Below, one piece after another: positions 12,466 to 23,526 of a DNA stretch of 64,000 nucleotides. The number at the start of each line of letters is the position of its first letter. The first letter of the stretch is position 1. The stretch is taken from the NCBI RefSeq assembly GCF_016920785.2, contig NW_024609857.1:125667094-125731093 (forward strand), read 5' to 3'. The notes under the pieces are model-generated. The model saw nothing but the letters and a program-made list of their open reading frames with translations, was not told where the DNA came from and ran no database searches. A program made the position numbers and the translations under genes. Source of the DNA: Ixodes scapularis. Its lineage: Eukaryota > Arthropoda > Arachnida > Ixodida > Ixodidae.

Positions 12466-12609
12466 GCTTCTATCTCCGAAACACTTTCAACAACCCAAAC
12501 AGGCGCTCACAAAAGGAAATCCCGTTCATGCATCGTACGTCTCAAATAACGCGGCACATTTCCAGAACTCGTCTCCCTCTCCAGTCACCACGTTTCCTTC
12601 GCATCGAAC

Positions 12610-12627
12610 GTCCTGTCGCGGACGCCA
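12610..12627 (-). promoter_or_regulatory. Primer-binding site of the Gypsy element
   Basis: On the minus strand, six bases after the 5' LTR, the sequence TGGCGTCCGCGACAGGAC begins with the TGG expected opposite a tRNA CCA end. The complement resembles the 3' end of a serine tRNA (T-arm plus GACGCCA), but I compared it only by eye with general tRNA-Ser form. Confidence 0.65.
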
Positions 12628-12633
12628 GTTAAT

Positions 12634-13743
12634 TGTCACAAGCCCGGCGACGACGGAAGGTCATCACCGAGACATGACAATAAGGGGGTGGTCGTTCGAT
12701 GCCCGGCGTAGCCGGTAAGCAAACGCAGAGAATGAGACGGAGGCGTGTTATAAGGAAACAACAACAAAACAGTGTTTATAGGCTCGAAACGAACATAGAA
12801 AGGGAATTTAAAGTAACAGAACGTACATTTTACAAGACAGTGATGCTACGAGCGACAAACGTGTCGAGTTAAGCACAGAGAAGTACGTTACACATCCAGT
12901 TAAGTACGCGTGTACAAAGATCAAGACGAAAGTAACAGTCCAATTAGCGACGGTCGAAAGGAATGTTCAAAATTGAAGCAACATACAGTTAACCGGGGAG
13001 CACGGCGGCAGTCCATCCACAGAGACGACACACGTAGAGCGGCCCTCGAAGCGGCGTTCCTTCCGGGGCAGCGGGTGGTCGGTCTCGGAGATGCGGTGCG
13101 GCGGCTCGGGTTCCCGGGAGTACGCGGCGGCGGCTTTCCCCCCCGAAGAGCGAACTGATGCTGGGGTCCAGTCGCCCTCTTTTTAACGGCGTCGGGCGCT
13201 CACGGCCGAGGCACTCGCGGACGCTTGTTCACGCACGGGGTCGGAGTCCAAGCAGCACAACACCAACAGCACACAAAGTAGTTCATACAAAAAGGGAAGA
13301 CCACGTAGACACGGCACCTTTGACACTGCATGGCCGCCATGTTGAAGTTAGAAAAAGTAAGACATAGCTAAAACAGGAGGCCCCTACGCCAACAACTTCT
13401 GTCCTGCTAAGGGTGACCTTGCAGGCGAGAAAAGTTTACCAATACACAAATGGAGCTCAAGACTTTGGGCGCAGTGAGGGTGACTTTGAGGTTGAAAAAA
13501 GTAAGGAAGACACAAAACATGAATCACGTACACCCCCGCTCGCGAACCGCGAGAGGTTGAGCTAACTAGGAAGAAACTAACAGAACGAAAACAACGCGCA
13601 CGTACACGTGCCTTTGCAGCAACCGAACCAGCGACGGAGAAACATACAGGCTACAAGGAGAAATATGTGTACGGAAACGAAAACGCGTTATATTTAAATA
13701 ACGTAATAAAAATAAATTACAGGATGCCACTACTTCTGTGACA
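12634..13743 (-). repeat. 5' LTR of the Gypsy element
   Basis: 1110 bp, identical by eye to 6854-7963. It should hold the element's promoter and RNA start. It is the upstream LTR because the polyprotein reads towards lower coordinates. Confidence 0.95.
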
Positions 13744-14822
13744 GTGGTCCATTCTGATTTTGCTCCTGACAACTTATTGCACCTGGGGCGCCCTCTCCAA
13801 TACTTTTACCACGCTGACTGGCGTTCCAACAGGCTACGCTGCACACTGTACCTTTTCAATAGCTGCGGATTATTGAGCTTGGATGAACCCTTATTGTTAG
13901 ACGTTGAAGTATGACAGACGTCAGCCAGGGAAGCAGGGCTTACTGCTTGATTGACACATAGTTGAATGTCGTCAAACAAAAATGAAGGGGACAAACAACA
14001 GGCAGTGCACTGTGCTCTCTAGCCAGAGCTCACGTGATAGCATGCGGGTGTGCTTGCGCACGAGCGACCAGATACAGCTGTGTGACAGCGCAATGTTCCG
14101 ACACAGCATCCACGAGCCAAACATTCACACTTTTCCCCTAGTGCGAATAAAATAGGCCGCGCTATTTGTGTGTGCTGCGATTGGGCACATGCTTGCGGCG
14201 GACTTCCACCATCCACCACATTTGTTTTGCACCATCGTGGTCCTTTTTAACAAGTCATAAGCTACTTCATCCGCAGGTTGTGAAAAAGCCCATGCAACTA
14301 CAACCTACTATTAGCAAAGTTTGTAAACTTAGACAACACTTAAAGTATACACAGAGTAACGGACAAGACGACGCATTGTGACAGATGTGTAATTTTGTCC
14401 ATCCTCGCATCTATACTTTTAGTGTTTAACTGCAACCAATGTGTTCGCTCTCAACTTTGTTGATAGGCTTGTTGACCGTCTGGCTGCAAGAATGCCGTCT
14501 TAAAACTCTGGTCACGCCGCAAATACACCTTACAGAAAGACAGTGTGCGACGCTGTCTGAGGCGTGTTCCTTCTTTGTCCGATGGTCCCGTCAGGTTGGT
14601 CGCATAAAAAGCGTCTGCAGACGTGTTTATACCTGCGCACGAAGCAAAGGCGGTTCAAACATGCTCGGGGCGCATCCGCAGATGATTTTGTTGTGTCTGC
14701 AGCGAACGCCGCATCTTTTGTACGTCGTACATGACTGCGGCCTGAAGAATGAACATCCCCGTTCTCGCGCCGCAGACGCTGAACCACGCTCGTAACCAGA
14801 GTCTCCCTTGTCTCATGTGCAG

Positions 14823-15200
14823 GCCAACAAGGACTTTGTGAGCTCCCTGGGCCTCTCGCACGAGCAGAACCTGCACAAGATGCGGCTGCTCACGCTGATG
14901 CAGATGGCCGAGACCCAGCGGGAGCTGGACTTCGACGTGCTGCAGCGGGAGCTGCAACTGCAGGATGTTGAGGGCTTTGTGGTGGAAGCGCTGCGCACAC
15001 GCATGCTCACGGCCAAGATCAACCAGACGGGACGCAAGGTGGTGGTGGCCACCACCGTGCACCGCACCTTCGGCAGGCACCAGTGGCAGCAGCTCAAGGA
15101 CATCCTGGTGCAGTGGCACGAGCGCCTCAACCTCGTCGAGAACAACATGGACCGGGTGGTTAGGGCTCAGTTTGAGCCCCTGGCCCCGCCCACGGCCTGA
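14823..15200 (+). CDS. EIF3M: eIF3m, coding exon 2 (residues 259-383, stop)
   Basis: Last coding exon of eIF3m. After the acceptor tgtgcag the frame continues ANKDFVSSLGLSHEQN, which joins YLQFYQ of exon 1 exactly where the family reads YQxNKDFxxSLG. The rest of the PCI/winged-helix region follows: KMRLLTLMQMAE, ELQLQDVEGFVVEAL, KINQTGRKVVVA and HRTFGRHQWQQL. The frame ends at TGA 15198-15200. The total of 383 residues compares with about 374 in human. Phase 0 at both splice ends. Its codon use matches exon 1. An AATAAA lies 125 bp after the stop. I see no sign of decay, so the gene should be functional despite the retrotransposon in its intron. Confidence 0.96.
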   Translation, partial: ANKDFVSSLGLSHEQNLHKMRLLTLMQMAETQRELDFDVLQRELQLQDVEGFVVEALRTRMLTAKINQTGRKVVVATTVHRTFGRHQWQQLKDILVQWHERLNLVENNMDRVVRAQFEPLAPPTA

Positions 15201-15324
15201 AACCCACGAGGGGTGGGGCGTGCGCGTCGGCAGGACTCTGGTTCCGGCGTCGGGCTGCTCGTTTTGGCCTCTCGGCGCTTCTTGGGGGCGTCGTCGCCGC
15301 AAGAGACCGGCTGCTGGCCATTAA

Positions 15325-15330
15325 AATAAA
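15325..15330 (+). promoter_or_regulatory. Polyadenylation signal of eIF3m
   Basis: AATAAA 125 bp after the eIF3m stop codon, followed within about 20-30 bp by T-rich and GT-rich sequence. This suggests a short 3' UTR ending near 15350. Confidence 0.75.
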
Positions 15331-15862
15331 CGTCAGATCGATGCTCTTTTTGTATTGACTGGGGTCTCTTTCTGTTCTGGGTCGTGTTCTGCCTTATCCT
15401 CTAGCATTACGTCATAGTGAGGTGTTAGGCTTCCGTCATCAGACAAAGATTCATATTTTTTCGGAGGTGCCCGCTAAGGAGCATACAGTTGTGCGCTCCT
15501 GTTGAGAAAAGAAAAAGTCATAAAAGTAAATATGATGCTACCTGCAGCATGGTGTATTGCTCCCAATGCCAATTTTAGAAGTGGGTTTTCTTCCTTTTCT
15601 TTTATGGCCAACCAGACATGCGGAGGTTTTGTAAAAAAGAGGGCAACCCAGATATTAGCTCATCACGAGGTTATGTTACGAGAATGCTGCTTGGAAGTCT
15701 TTGATACGTGGCTGCAGGGCTCTGTTTGTGCTGATGTAATTTCAGAGATGATAAAACAATCGTAAAAAAACTTAATACAAGTCATGTAGTGAGTGCATAA
15801 ATACTGCAATTCAAACCTTGACAAAAGCTCTCTTCCCATAAAATATTCCAAAATAAAGATTC

Positions 15863-15910
15863 CTATACTCCGTTATACCTTACGTCCAACCGCAGCGGTG
15901 GCTACGAGTG
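15863..15910 (+). mobile_element. Single end of a CTATACTC-terminated MITE
   Basis: CTATACTCCGTTATACC followed by an ACCGCAGCGG...GGCTA block resembles the left end of the complete element at 52005-52178. No matching right end is found nearby, so this is a solitary or truncated end. Confidence 0.4.
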
Positions 15911-16176
15911 GTCGGAGCCAACCCGAGGCTGTGCGGGTTTCTCGTAAACTTGGAGAGAAGGCGCAGTGTTGCACGGAGTGCTAATCATGTGGTTGCGTCA
16001 CGTGGGTTGCTGCTTGCTGCGGTCAAAGTTGACAAAGCATGGCACCAGTGAAAGAGAAACAGGAAAGCGTTTTAGGCCTCTTCTTCAATAAGGATTTCGA
16101 AGATTTGAATGAAATAATATTTTGTTGACAGGCAGAAACGCATCCTGCAGTTCTCGCTATGTTGCCAAATGGCAAA

Positions 16177-16435
16177 CTATACTCCGCGACAACTTTTCTT
16201 GGCAATGCTGTGGAAGGTACAGGCCCGCGTCCCCTCTCCCATTTTGAGTGTATGCAGGCTCTCCTCCTCCCCCATGCAGTGGAAGGTACAGGCCCGCGTC
16301 CCCTCTCCCATTTTGAGTGTGCGCGGGCTCTCCTCCTCTCCCCGGAAATGGGGGAGGAGGAGAGCCTGCATACACTCAAAATAGGAGAGGGGACACGGGC
16401 TTGTACCTCTGAAGAAAAGTTGTCGCAGAGTATAG
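16177..16435. mobile_element. Fold-back element with one arm segment tandemly duplicated
   Basis: The outer termini CTATACTCCGCGACAACTTT (left) and the complement of AAGTTGTCGCAGAGTATAG (right) are inverted repeats. Inside, a roughly 70-bp block (GTGGAAGGTACAGGCCCGCG through CTCTCCTCCTC) occurs twice in direct orientation on the left and once inverted on the right. The fragment can fold into a long hairpin with either left copy. No coding potential or clear target duplication is seen. Confidence 0.75.
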
Positions 16436-17039
16436 ACCGACACGCGGAGCGGCTCTGTTTACCAACACGGCCGGAAGGCCGCGCATGCGCGGTAGCTATG
16501 TGGGCAAAAGCAGCCCGGCTCTCCGTGTTTTCGCCATTGCGCTCTATGGCGTGCGCTCGTTGTTGCCGTTGTAGGGACGCTTGTATCTTTATTTGTGCGT
16601 CGTATTTCCTGATAACGTATGTCGTATGCTATGCCCGACTATTTGAGCTCGTTGCCCGAGCCTGAACGGTAGCGGTATCGAAACAAACTGCGCGTGGGCG
16701 GCGTTGCCTACGAGGATCCGCACGCCGTAAACAAGGCCTGCAGGACTTCCGACGTAAAGTTGCTGCCACGGAAGTCGACGGCTCGGGTCGTCGTTTATTT
16801 AGTTTTTTCGCCAAGCCAGCTCACGGCCGACACGGTGCAGGCGTACAAGTCTCTCGAGGTCTACGATTACATCGAGTCGGTTTCCGCACTGCCCGCGGGA
16901 TCAGCAGACTGTGGGTCTGCGGAAATGTGTGTATTCATTATTTGATTAAATACACAGAGCGTCTTCAAGTCAAGGTATGATATTTTTCATACCCTCATGA
17001 CCACAAGGCATTACAACCAGTAAAGGTTTGTCCGTCCTG

Positions 17040-17562
17040 TAGTCTTGGCGGTAACAGGTTACAAGTAACGGCGTTACCAGGAACGCGTTACTTTTTTCAG
17101 TAACGTAGTAACCTACTCGTTACGTTTTCGACACAGTAACGGGTAACGTACTTATGTTACTATTTCAAGTAACGTAGTTACGTTAGTCGTTACTACTTCC
17201 CAAGTCTTAAAGAAACTACACTTCAGTTGTTTCCGTGTTTTAGGCGTGAAGCCATGTTTTTCTTTGCGTTTTTTCTCGTAAGTATTTAGGTCAAACCGTA
17301 AAAAGCGATAAAGTACTTACGTTCAGTTTCTGCATGAACATAATGTTTCTTGATATATGACCTGTATCATCAAAACCGTAAAATGTGTTCAATCATAATT
17401 TAAAAAAGTAACGCACAAGTAACGTGCCTTACTTTTTATCGGTAGCGGCGACGCGTTCCTTTTATTTTTAGATAACGTAGCTCAGTAACGCGTACCTTTT
17501 ATTTGCAAGTAACGAGTAACGTATTTCGTTACTTTTTTTTTTTGGTAACGCCTACAACACTG
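17040..17562. mobile_element. hAT-type MITE rich in GTTAC/GTAAC words
   Basis: The right end GGCCTACAACACTG-like (ggtaacgcctacaacactg) and the degenerate left end TAGTCTTGGCGGTAAC are inverted. Imperfect 8-bp flanks CCGTCCTG (17032-17039) and CCGTTCTG (17563-17570) match at 7 of 8 positions, as expected for hAT target duplications. Both ends are dense in GTTAC/GTAAC words, likely iterated transposase-binding sites. About 523 bp, non-coding. Confidence 0.65.
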
Positions 17563-19579
17563 CCGTTCTGTCGCCGATCCCCTTCTGCTCGGTAGCACGG
17601 GCGTAGCGAGCCTCCGACGAACGCTTGGCCGGTGCATTGTGCGCGAACACCGTGGGAACAAAATCCGGGTGGTCTCGATCAGACAACGGTTTCCCTGCAC
17701 ATAAGCAAGCCTCGGGACGGAGTTTGGAATGGAAGCCGCACTTGGCCTCCAAGAAAGTGTTTGCCGCACAAACGGTCGTTCGCGCGAGGTGACCATTCTT
17801 TTCGATCCCCAGATATTAACCACCTTCTATGCCTTTCAGAGTCTGCCGGGAACTTGTGGAAACTCACTCTGCTGCTTTTCTTGTACATTTCGGTGCAATT
17901 AACGGCAACACGGCTTCGCGGCATGCTGAAATGCTATGACGTCCATGCGAAACGTGCGCGCTTTTGCCCACACCCCCCGGCTCCGGCGCGATCGCAGCGC
18001 CGCCGCAGCTCCGTGACGTCAAGCCCGCGTGTCGGTGTATAGCTTCTGGTGCTCGTAATTCCTCCAAAAGTGTTTCGTGATATTCAAAATGCTGCCGCTC
18101 CACAACTGAAAATTTGAAGGAAGGAAGACTGCAGGAGTGTTTTTTCAAGGTTTTCATCTGCAGCGTTTCTCCACAAAAAAGTTTGATTTCTGGATACTTC
18201 GGCTTGGCTGCAACGGCGAAATGAAAATAATGGGGGCACGTGCAAATAATAATATTTCACTCTCGTCACGCCTTTCAGTACTAAGAGGAATAGTTTCATG
18301 CGATGCTCAGGAACCCTAAGGAGCAATTATCTCCACTATGGGAATACACGTGACCAGATATGAAAAAGCTATTGCCTTGCTCATTTATTACTGCTGAACA
18401 GAATGCACACAAATGCGCCGAGGGCATCAGTTTGTAAAGAGGCTACATAAAGTTCATGTGTTAGATGTAGACAAGTCTCTGATCACTAAGTGGGGCTCAA
18501 CAAGTTGGACGGCGTATTTCAGAAAATCTTTTTCTTCCCCTTTATGATACACTGAATTCAAAGTTTTTCAGGCTTCTAACATTGTCGAGTGTAGAACTTC
18601 AAAAAGAAATACGTAAATTCCCGCACAAACACTTTCCCCCCCTGAGAGATTGCCCATCCAGTTTTTTTTTAGTGCTAAATGTCAATTGCATTACGATTCT
18701 GAAACATCGCCCATACCAAAGTGAATGACCTCAACGGCCAGCTGTTTAGGTTTGTTCTTGACAAGATGCTGGTCAGTGCAATTTTCAAGTAAGAAGAGCC
18801 CTGCACATCTGCGTATTACCCACGGATTACCTGCGGGTATTCGCAGTAAACTGGCGGATGCATGTAAAAGTTAGATTTGGGAGATTGCGGATCGGATGCG
18901 GATGTTTTTGCGTAATGAGTCGCCACAAACTGACGTATAAAAAAAACTTGGTTTAATATTTACATGACCGCGGTAAAATCCATCCTGACAATTGCCCTGC
19001 TTCCCCGTCGTTACAAAACCAAAATGTCTCTCTTCGCGCCACCAACACTTCTTCTTCGTCCTCAGTCCCAGACACAATCTCGTTCACCGAAAATTGTCAC
19101 AGGTGCGAGACAGGATCGCCCTCCACTAGTCATTTTCCAACAGATGCCAGGGGCTGTGGATGAAAATCGGATGCAGATATCCATGGGTCCGGAACAACAG
19201 TTTTGCCGAGGTGACCCCCGAACGTGTGCGACCGCACAGTGTAGAGTGAATAAGTGAGTAATAATATGAAGTGCATCCTCGAATGTATTGCGGGAGCAAA
19301 CAACTCCCTTAGATAAAAGGTGCCAATCGGGGAGAAAATTGTTCTTTATGTAAAGAAAGATTTCAAATTCTTACCAAAGGTCGCTTTAGAAATGCTCTAT
19401 TTTGCCAAAAATGCTGTTCTTAGAATAAAAGTAGAGAATGCAGGAGCATCAATCGTCCCGGGAAAGCGTGTTCTTGTTTGGCAGGGAAGAGCAGAAAATG
19501 TTCTTTGGGCAAAGACAACCCAAAACATGGAAGCCACAACAAAGTAGAAGCCTGCAAGTGGCTCCTTCGCATATACAAG

Positions 19580-19807
19580 TAGATTGAAGAGACTGAATTC
19601 GAATCTCTGGAATGGTGGAACTTGCGCCAGCACGAGTTTCTGTGCCTCATTCTTGGAGCACAGTTCATGCATGCCATCCCATCATAAAGTGCATCAATGG
19701 AGAGAGCCTTCTCATTGGCAGATATTAATTTAAGAGAGGCGAAATATTCGGAGTCCATCCATGTTGACGATATTCGATTTCTTCTACACAGCAACCTCGA
19801 CAGGTGA
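19580..19807 (+). pseudogene. hAT transposase C-terminal relic
   Basis: One frame reads FESLEWWNLRQHEF, then IPS, a stop at 19684-19686, then ASMERAFSLADINLRE and LLHSNLDR before a terminal TGA. This order (EWW, then a (T)SA-x-ER-x-FS block, then a leucine-rich end) is the pattern of the hAT dimerisation domain at the transposase C-terminus. The internal stop and the lack of an intact upstream domain make it a relic. The region upstream (18790-19570) may be the rest of the same decayed element, but I could not assemble it. Confidence 0.6.
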
Positions 19808-20617
19808 AACGTCTATGTGTGCATTTTCCTATAATGCAAAAGCATTAACTCTCTCATAAAGTGAACCGACGTCATCAGCTTTGACGCCGCGCCAAACGGC
19901 ACCAAACACTCCTGAAAAGAAGCAGCGAGCTGATGGATAGGCTGGTGCGCGTCATCAAGGAACGAGGCTCCCACTGTCTCTCGCACGGCGTAGTTCCAAG
20001 GGACGCCAACAGAGAAGCCGTCTCCATGGCGGCGCAGCGCACGCAGCGGCCCGGCCGCCGGTAAGAGGTGCAATGGTGCGGGCCTGGCCGCACAGCCCGC
20101 TTTGGTAAACTCCGGAAAGGCTGCACGGCCGAGCTCAGTGGGGCGCGGCCACTTCACGAGCGCACACTCAGCCGTCCACGCCACTATGCCGCAGACGAAC
20201 TAAGGGAGCGGAAAAACAACGTTCATGTTTTCACATTCACAACTCGTAAGAAGGGCTTAGGTGTGCTTGGAATTTTTATCGGCAGTTGGCACAGAGTTGT
20301 TTATATGGTTCCGAGCATGCAGTTGAGGGTTCGTGTTTAAAACTGAAACTGATAAAATTGAGATATTTTCTCAGTGTTTACTCGTGCCTTGCCATATATA
20401 CGCAAATACACTGCTGAGCTGAGTAAGTGCCTTTCCTCTCCCACTTCTATAAATTTTATAGCCTAAATAAAATGACACAATGTTATTAGTCTGTCATTTG
20501 TTAAATTTCACTTTTACAAAATGTGTGTCTGGTTGAAGTGGTCTTTACAAAAAAGAAAAAATTGTGGTCCTTCCACTTCACGTGAAGATGGAAGACCAGT
20601 GAAGCTGTTATCTTTAT

Positions 20618-20815
20618 GTCTAAAACGACCTAAAGGACAATGTCTAGGACGACCTCAAGGATGACTTCTAGGACAACCTCAAGCACGTCTAGGACGACCT
20701 CTAGGGCGATGCCTAGAGGACGACCTCAAGGACGATGTCTAGAACGACCTCAAGGATGACTTCTAGGACAATGCCTAGAGGACTTCTCGGACGACCTCGA
20801 GGACGATGCCTAGAG
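20618..20815. repeat. Minisatellite, degenerate 18-20 bp unit
   Basis: About ten imperfect copies of a unit like CTAGGACGACCTCAAGGA, with variants such as ctaggacaatgcctagagga. Spacing varies, so the array is old or built from a compound unit. Confidence 0.85.
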
Positions 20816-22799
20816 ATGATAACAAGGGATCAAAACCTCACTATCTAATAATGCCAAGGAAGGTTGACTCACGCTGGTTGCCCCCCATTCTTTTTACTTA
20901 TTCATACTTGCACGACCAATGGGGAGTTTTCTGTCGGCACGTGAGGGCGCATTTTTTCCCAGACCCTAGCGTATGACAGCTTCGCTGGAAAATAAATATT
21001 ACAATTTTTTTCCTTTCAAGCACGTCCTATGAACAGAGTGTCAGTGTCACGGACTCCCAAGACTATCTCATAACTGCAAAGCACCCCCCCCCCTCCCCTC
21101 TTTCCCCCCCTTTTTTCGTTGCTCCTTAGAGAATACATTTTATTCCTGAGGGACTCCCTCCTCCATTTGGGGGTGTTAATTCGACAATTATATTTGTGTC
21201 ATTTGGTAACAGTAATTCTCCATTGCCTCTATTTTGCACCCAAAAACTGTGAAGTTAAAATACAAAGGATATCGAAGCTTGGGGAAGAGCTTGAGAACGA
21301 CACTCTTGCGAGATTTAGAGCGGCTGACAACATACTACCGTCCGTCTGAGGCCATTGGGATACTTTTTTAGGTATCCCTCCCGTACTCAATCATAGTTCT
21401 ATGTAACGTCAGATTAATAAGTCACACTTGGCCCTTTCAATGCTTCTATTCTCGGGGACAACACTCTAAGGCAGTTCAGCAACAAAGAAAACATGTCTGT
21501 GTGCCTCAAAGATGTGTACATGTAAAATGGGTCATGCAACAATTTGTGCACATTTAGTAAATACCGCTAAGACTAATCCCCGACGTTGATAACTTCCATA
21601 AACATACATAGTTTTCTCCTCCGTGCAAGGTCAGACGCAGAAAAAATAAAGGAAAGAAGCAGCTTTCCCTTTCTCAACTTGCAATTAGAAGAAGCGGCTA
21701 TGTGAACTGACGTTTATTATATACTGTCAGTGTTCATCACAGTCATACGGTGGGGTTGGCAAAGCATAGAGCATGGGCTGAGCTTCAGACATTGTAAGAG
21801 TTTGGCTATCCTTATTTTTTAATGAACACGAGCAAATTACTCAAATGTTTGGCGATGTTGACCGTCATAAACCAGAGCACTCGACTCGGGCTCATGACAA
21901 TCGAGTATGTCAGGGTTCAATACGAGTTGCATTGCAAGTCGTGATGTCATGCGACGTCACGGTGTCTACAATGCGAATAAATCTAGCGAGTTCCAAATTT
22001 AAACCTCCTTGAACACATGATGTCACTATGTGAAGGCTATGTGAAGCGACATTACTTGATAGCCTTTCTTGATCCCCGTCGTGCGACTACCGGACACATG
22101 ATTAATCATAGTGCCAATTCAAAAGCGCCACGAGAACCTTAAGTTTCTCACATATTGCAATTTTGTATATGACGATTTGAACAATTCATAGAAATACAGC
22201 TGCCAATTTTTTTATTCACAAAAATTTTGTGATACAAAAAAAAAATCATGAACAATTTAGAACAGGTTGCCATTATATTTCTGTCCGGTTCAGTTCCAAG
22301 ATGGCAGCAAAGACTTTGGTTCAGTTCAGTTCCGATTCAGCTAAAAATAATGAATCGGTTCCAGTTCAACACTGCTTGGGACCAAGTGATCCCCAGCCAG
22401 ACACGTACCATACTATGCATGGGGTTAGCAAACAGTTGGTTTATGAAGTACATAATTTGCACTAGCTTTGACGCGCTGACAAGATTAGGGGGCACAAAAT
22501 GTGTTGAGCTGCCATACATATAAAGTATGTGGGTAGCAACTATATGTACTAATGTGTGTGTGCAATGGGGCGTGGGGTTGCAATATGTGCGGGGCTAGTG
22601 TAACCACATACCACATGTCTCATAGCTCAGCACATTGCGTTCCCACTCTTTGTCAGCGTGATAAAGCTAGTGTAAATTTCTATCATTGAATCGGCTAGCC
22701 ATTTTTCGCCCAGATAGAAGACTTTAAAGGTGGTTTTCAGAGCCACACAAAACAACTACGCTTTCGGAATTTGCGGGCTCTACTTGTTCCGGCATGCAG

Positions 22800-22829
22800 T
22801 TTATTATTATTATTATTATTATTATTTTT
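22800..22829. repeat. (TTA)n microsatellite
   Basis: About nine uninterrupted TTA triplets followed by a T-run. Confidence 0.9.
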
Positions 22830-23397
22830 TTAATATTGAAAATAGCTTTTGCGAAAAACTTTAGATTGAAGGCGAGGCAAAAATAACATCAAATTCTCCC
22901 GCGCCTTCCAGTGACATTAATGTCGTGTGGTAAAACGTGCAAATCGAGCAGGCAGTCTAAAAACACAGATTATTTCGTGCAGCTGTTCTTGTTCTGTGAA
23001 GAAGCTTCTACAGAATTCATTTCAGACCATACAACTCTCGTAAGCAGTTGGGAACAAGTTATACTGCCCAAACCTTGGCCCAACAAGACCATTTGGAAGG
23101 TTCCGTAGTTGAGATCCCCCTTTGTATTGGAGGAGCTCAACTGGGCGCTGGATCTAGTCACTCGTATTATTTTCCTCGCTTTTTTCCGCTTGCTTCACAA
23201 TCCACCAGCACTCCAGTCTTTGTTTTGTTGCTTCCACTGTTGGGATTGGTGGGCTTCCTCCCTTGGCTCGCTATCTGTCGTCATGTTTCAGTGTTGCCAG
23301 TAGAGCCCTTCAATTAAAAAAAAGGACGAGGACCCAATTTCAAAATTCAGTAACTTCGCCAAGAAAAAAAATATTTGAACCATTATTAGGGTAAATA

Positions 23398-23526
23398 GTA
23401 TTGGTGATGGGTCAGTTTAAACTTAAAGAAACAGACACAGAAAGGATGGGACAAGACAAAAAAGCTGTCTTGTCCTTTCCTTTCTACATCCGTTTCTGCG
23501 AGTTCGAGCTGACCCATCACCAATAC
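23398..23526. mobile_element. Short fold-back MITE (129 bp)
   Basis: The ends GTATTGGTGATGGGTCAG and CTGACCCATCACCAATAC are exact inverted repeats. The inner arms (gaaacagacacagaaaggatgg and its degenerate complement) pair as well. The whole unit folds into one hairpin with a short AAAAAGC-type loop. No coding content. Confidence 0.8.

Larger units (their letters stand above)
6854..13743 (-). mobile_element. Complete Ty3/Gypsy-class LTR retrotransposon with INT before RT
   Basis: A 6890-bp element, transcribed on the minus strand, inserted antisense in the eIF3m intron. Two 1110-bp LTRs start TGTCACA on the plus strand and end TGTGACA. A perfect 5-bp duplication GTGGT flanks it (6849-6853 and 13744-13748). 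Reading in the element's own direction: 5' LTR, a TGG-starting primer-binding site, a single gag-pol frame, a purine tract, 3' LTR. No separate envelope frame is visible between the pol stop at 8152 and the 3' LTR. The LTRs appear identical base for base, so the insertion is very young and may be active or segregating in the population. RT and RNase H are Ty3/Gypsy-like, but the pol domain order is copia-like. Confidence 0.95.
2520..14822 (+). other. eIF3m intron (12.3 kb)
   Basis: The intron is bounded by a gt donor at 2520 and a tctcatgtgcag acceptor ending at 14822; both ends are phase 0. About 6.9 kb is one antisense LTR retrotransposon (6854-13743). The rest holds a 39-bp tandem duplication, a TTAA-flanked MITE and unassigned AT-rich sequence. 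I see no further eIF3m exon: the two exons account for the whole protein without a gap. The segments 2520-5329, 6470-6853 and 13749-14822 contain nothing I can name. Confidence 0.85.

Noticed and set aside
14655..15302. 215-residue minus-strand frame
   Set aside because: It is the antisense shadow of the GC-rich eIF3m exon 2.
16694..16945. 83-residue plus frame with VVVYLVFSPSQLTADTV and QAYKSLEVYDYIES
   Set aside because: It has a vaguely familiar feel of tick element proteins, but I cannot place it in a family and it lacks neighbours in frame.
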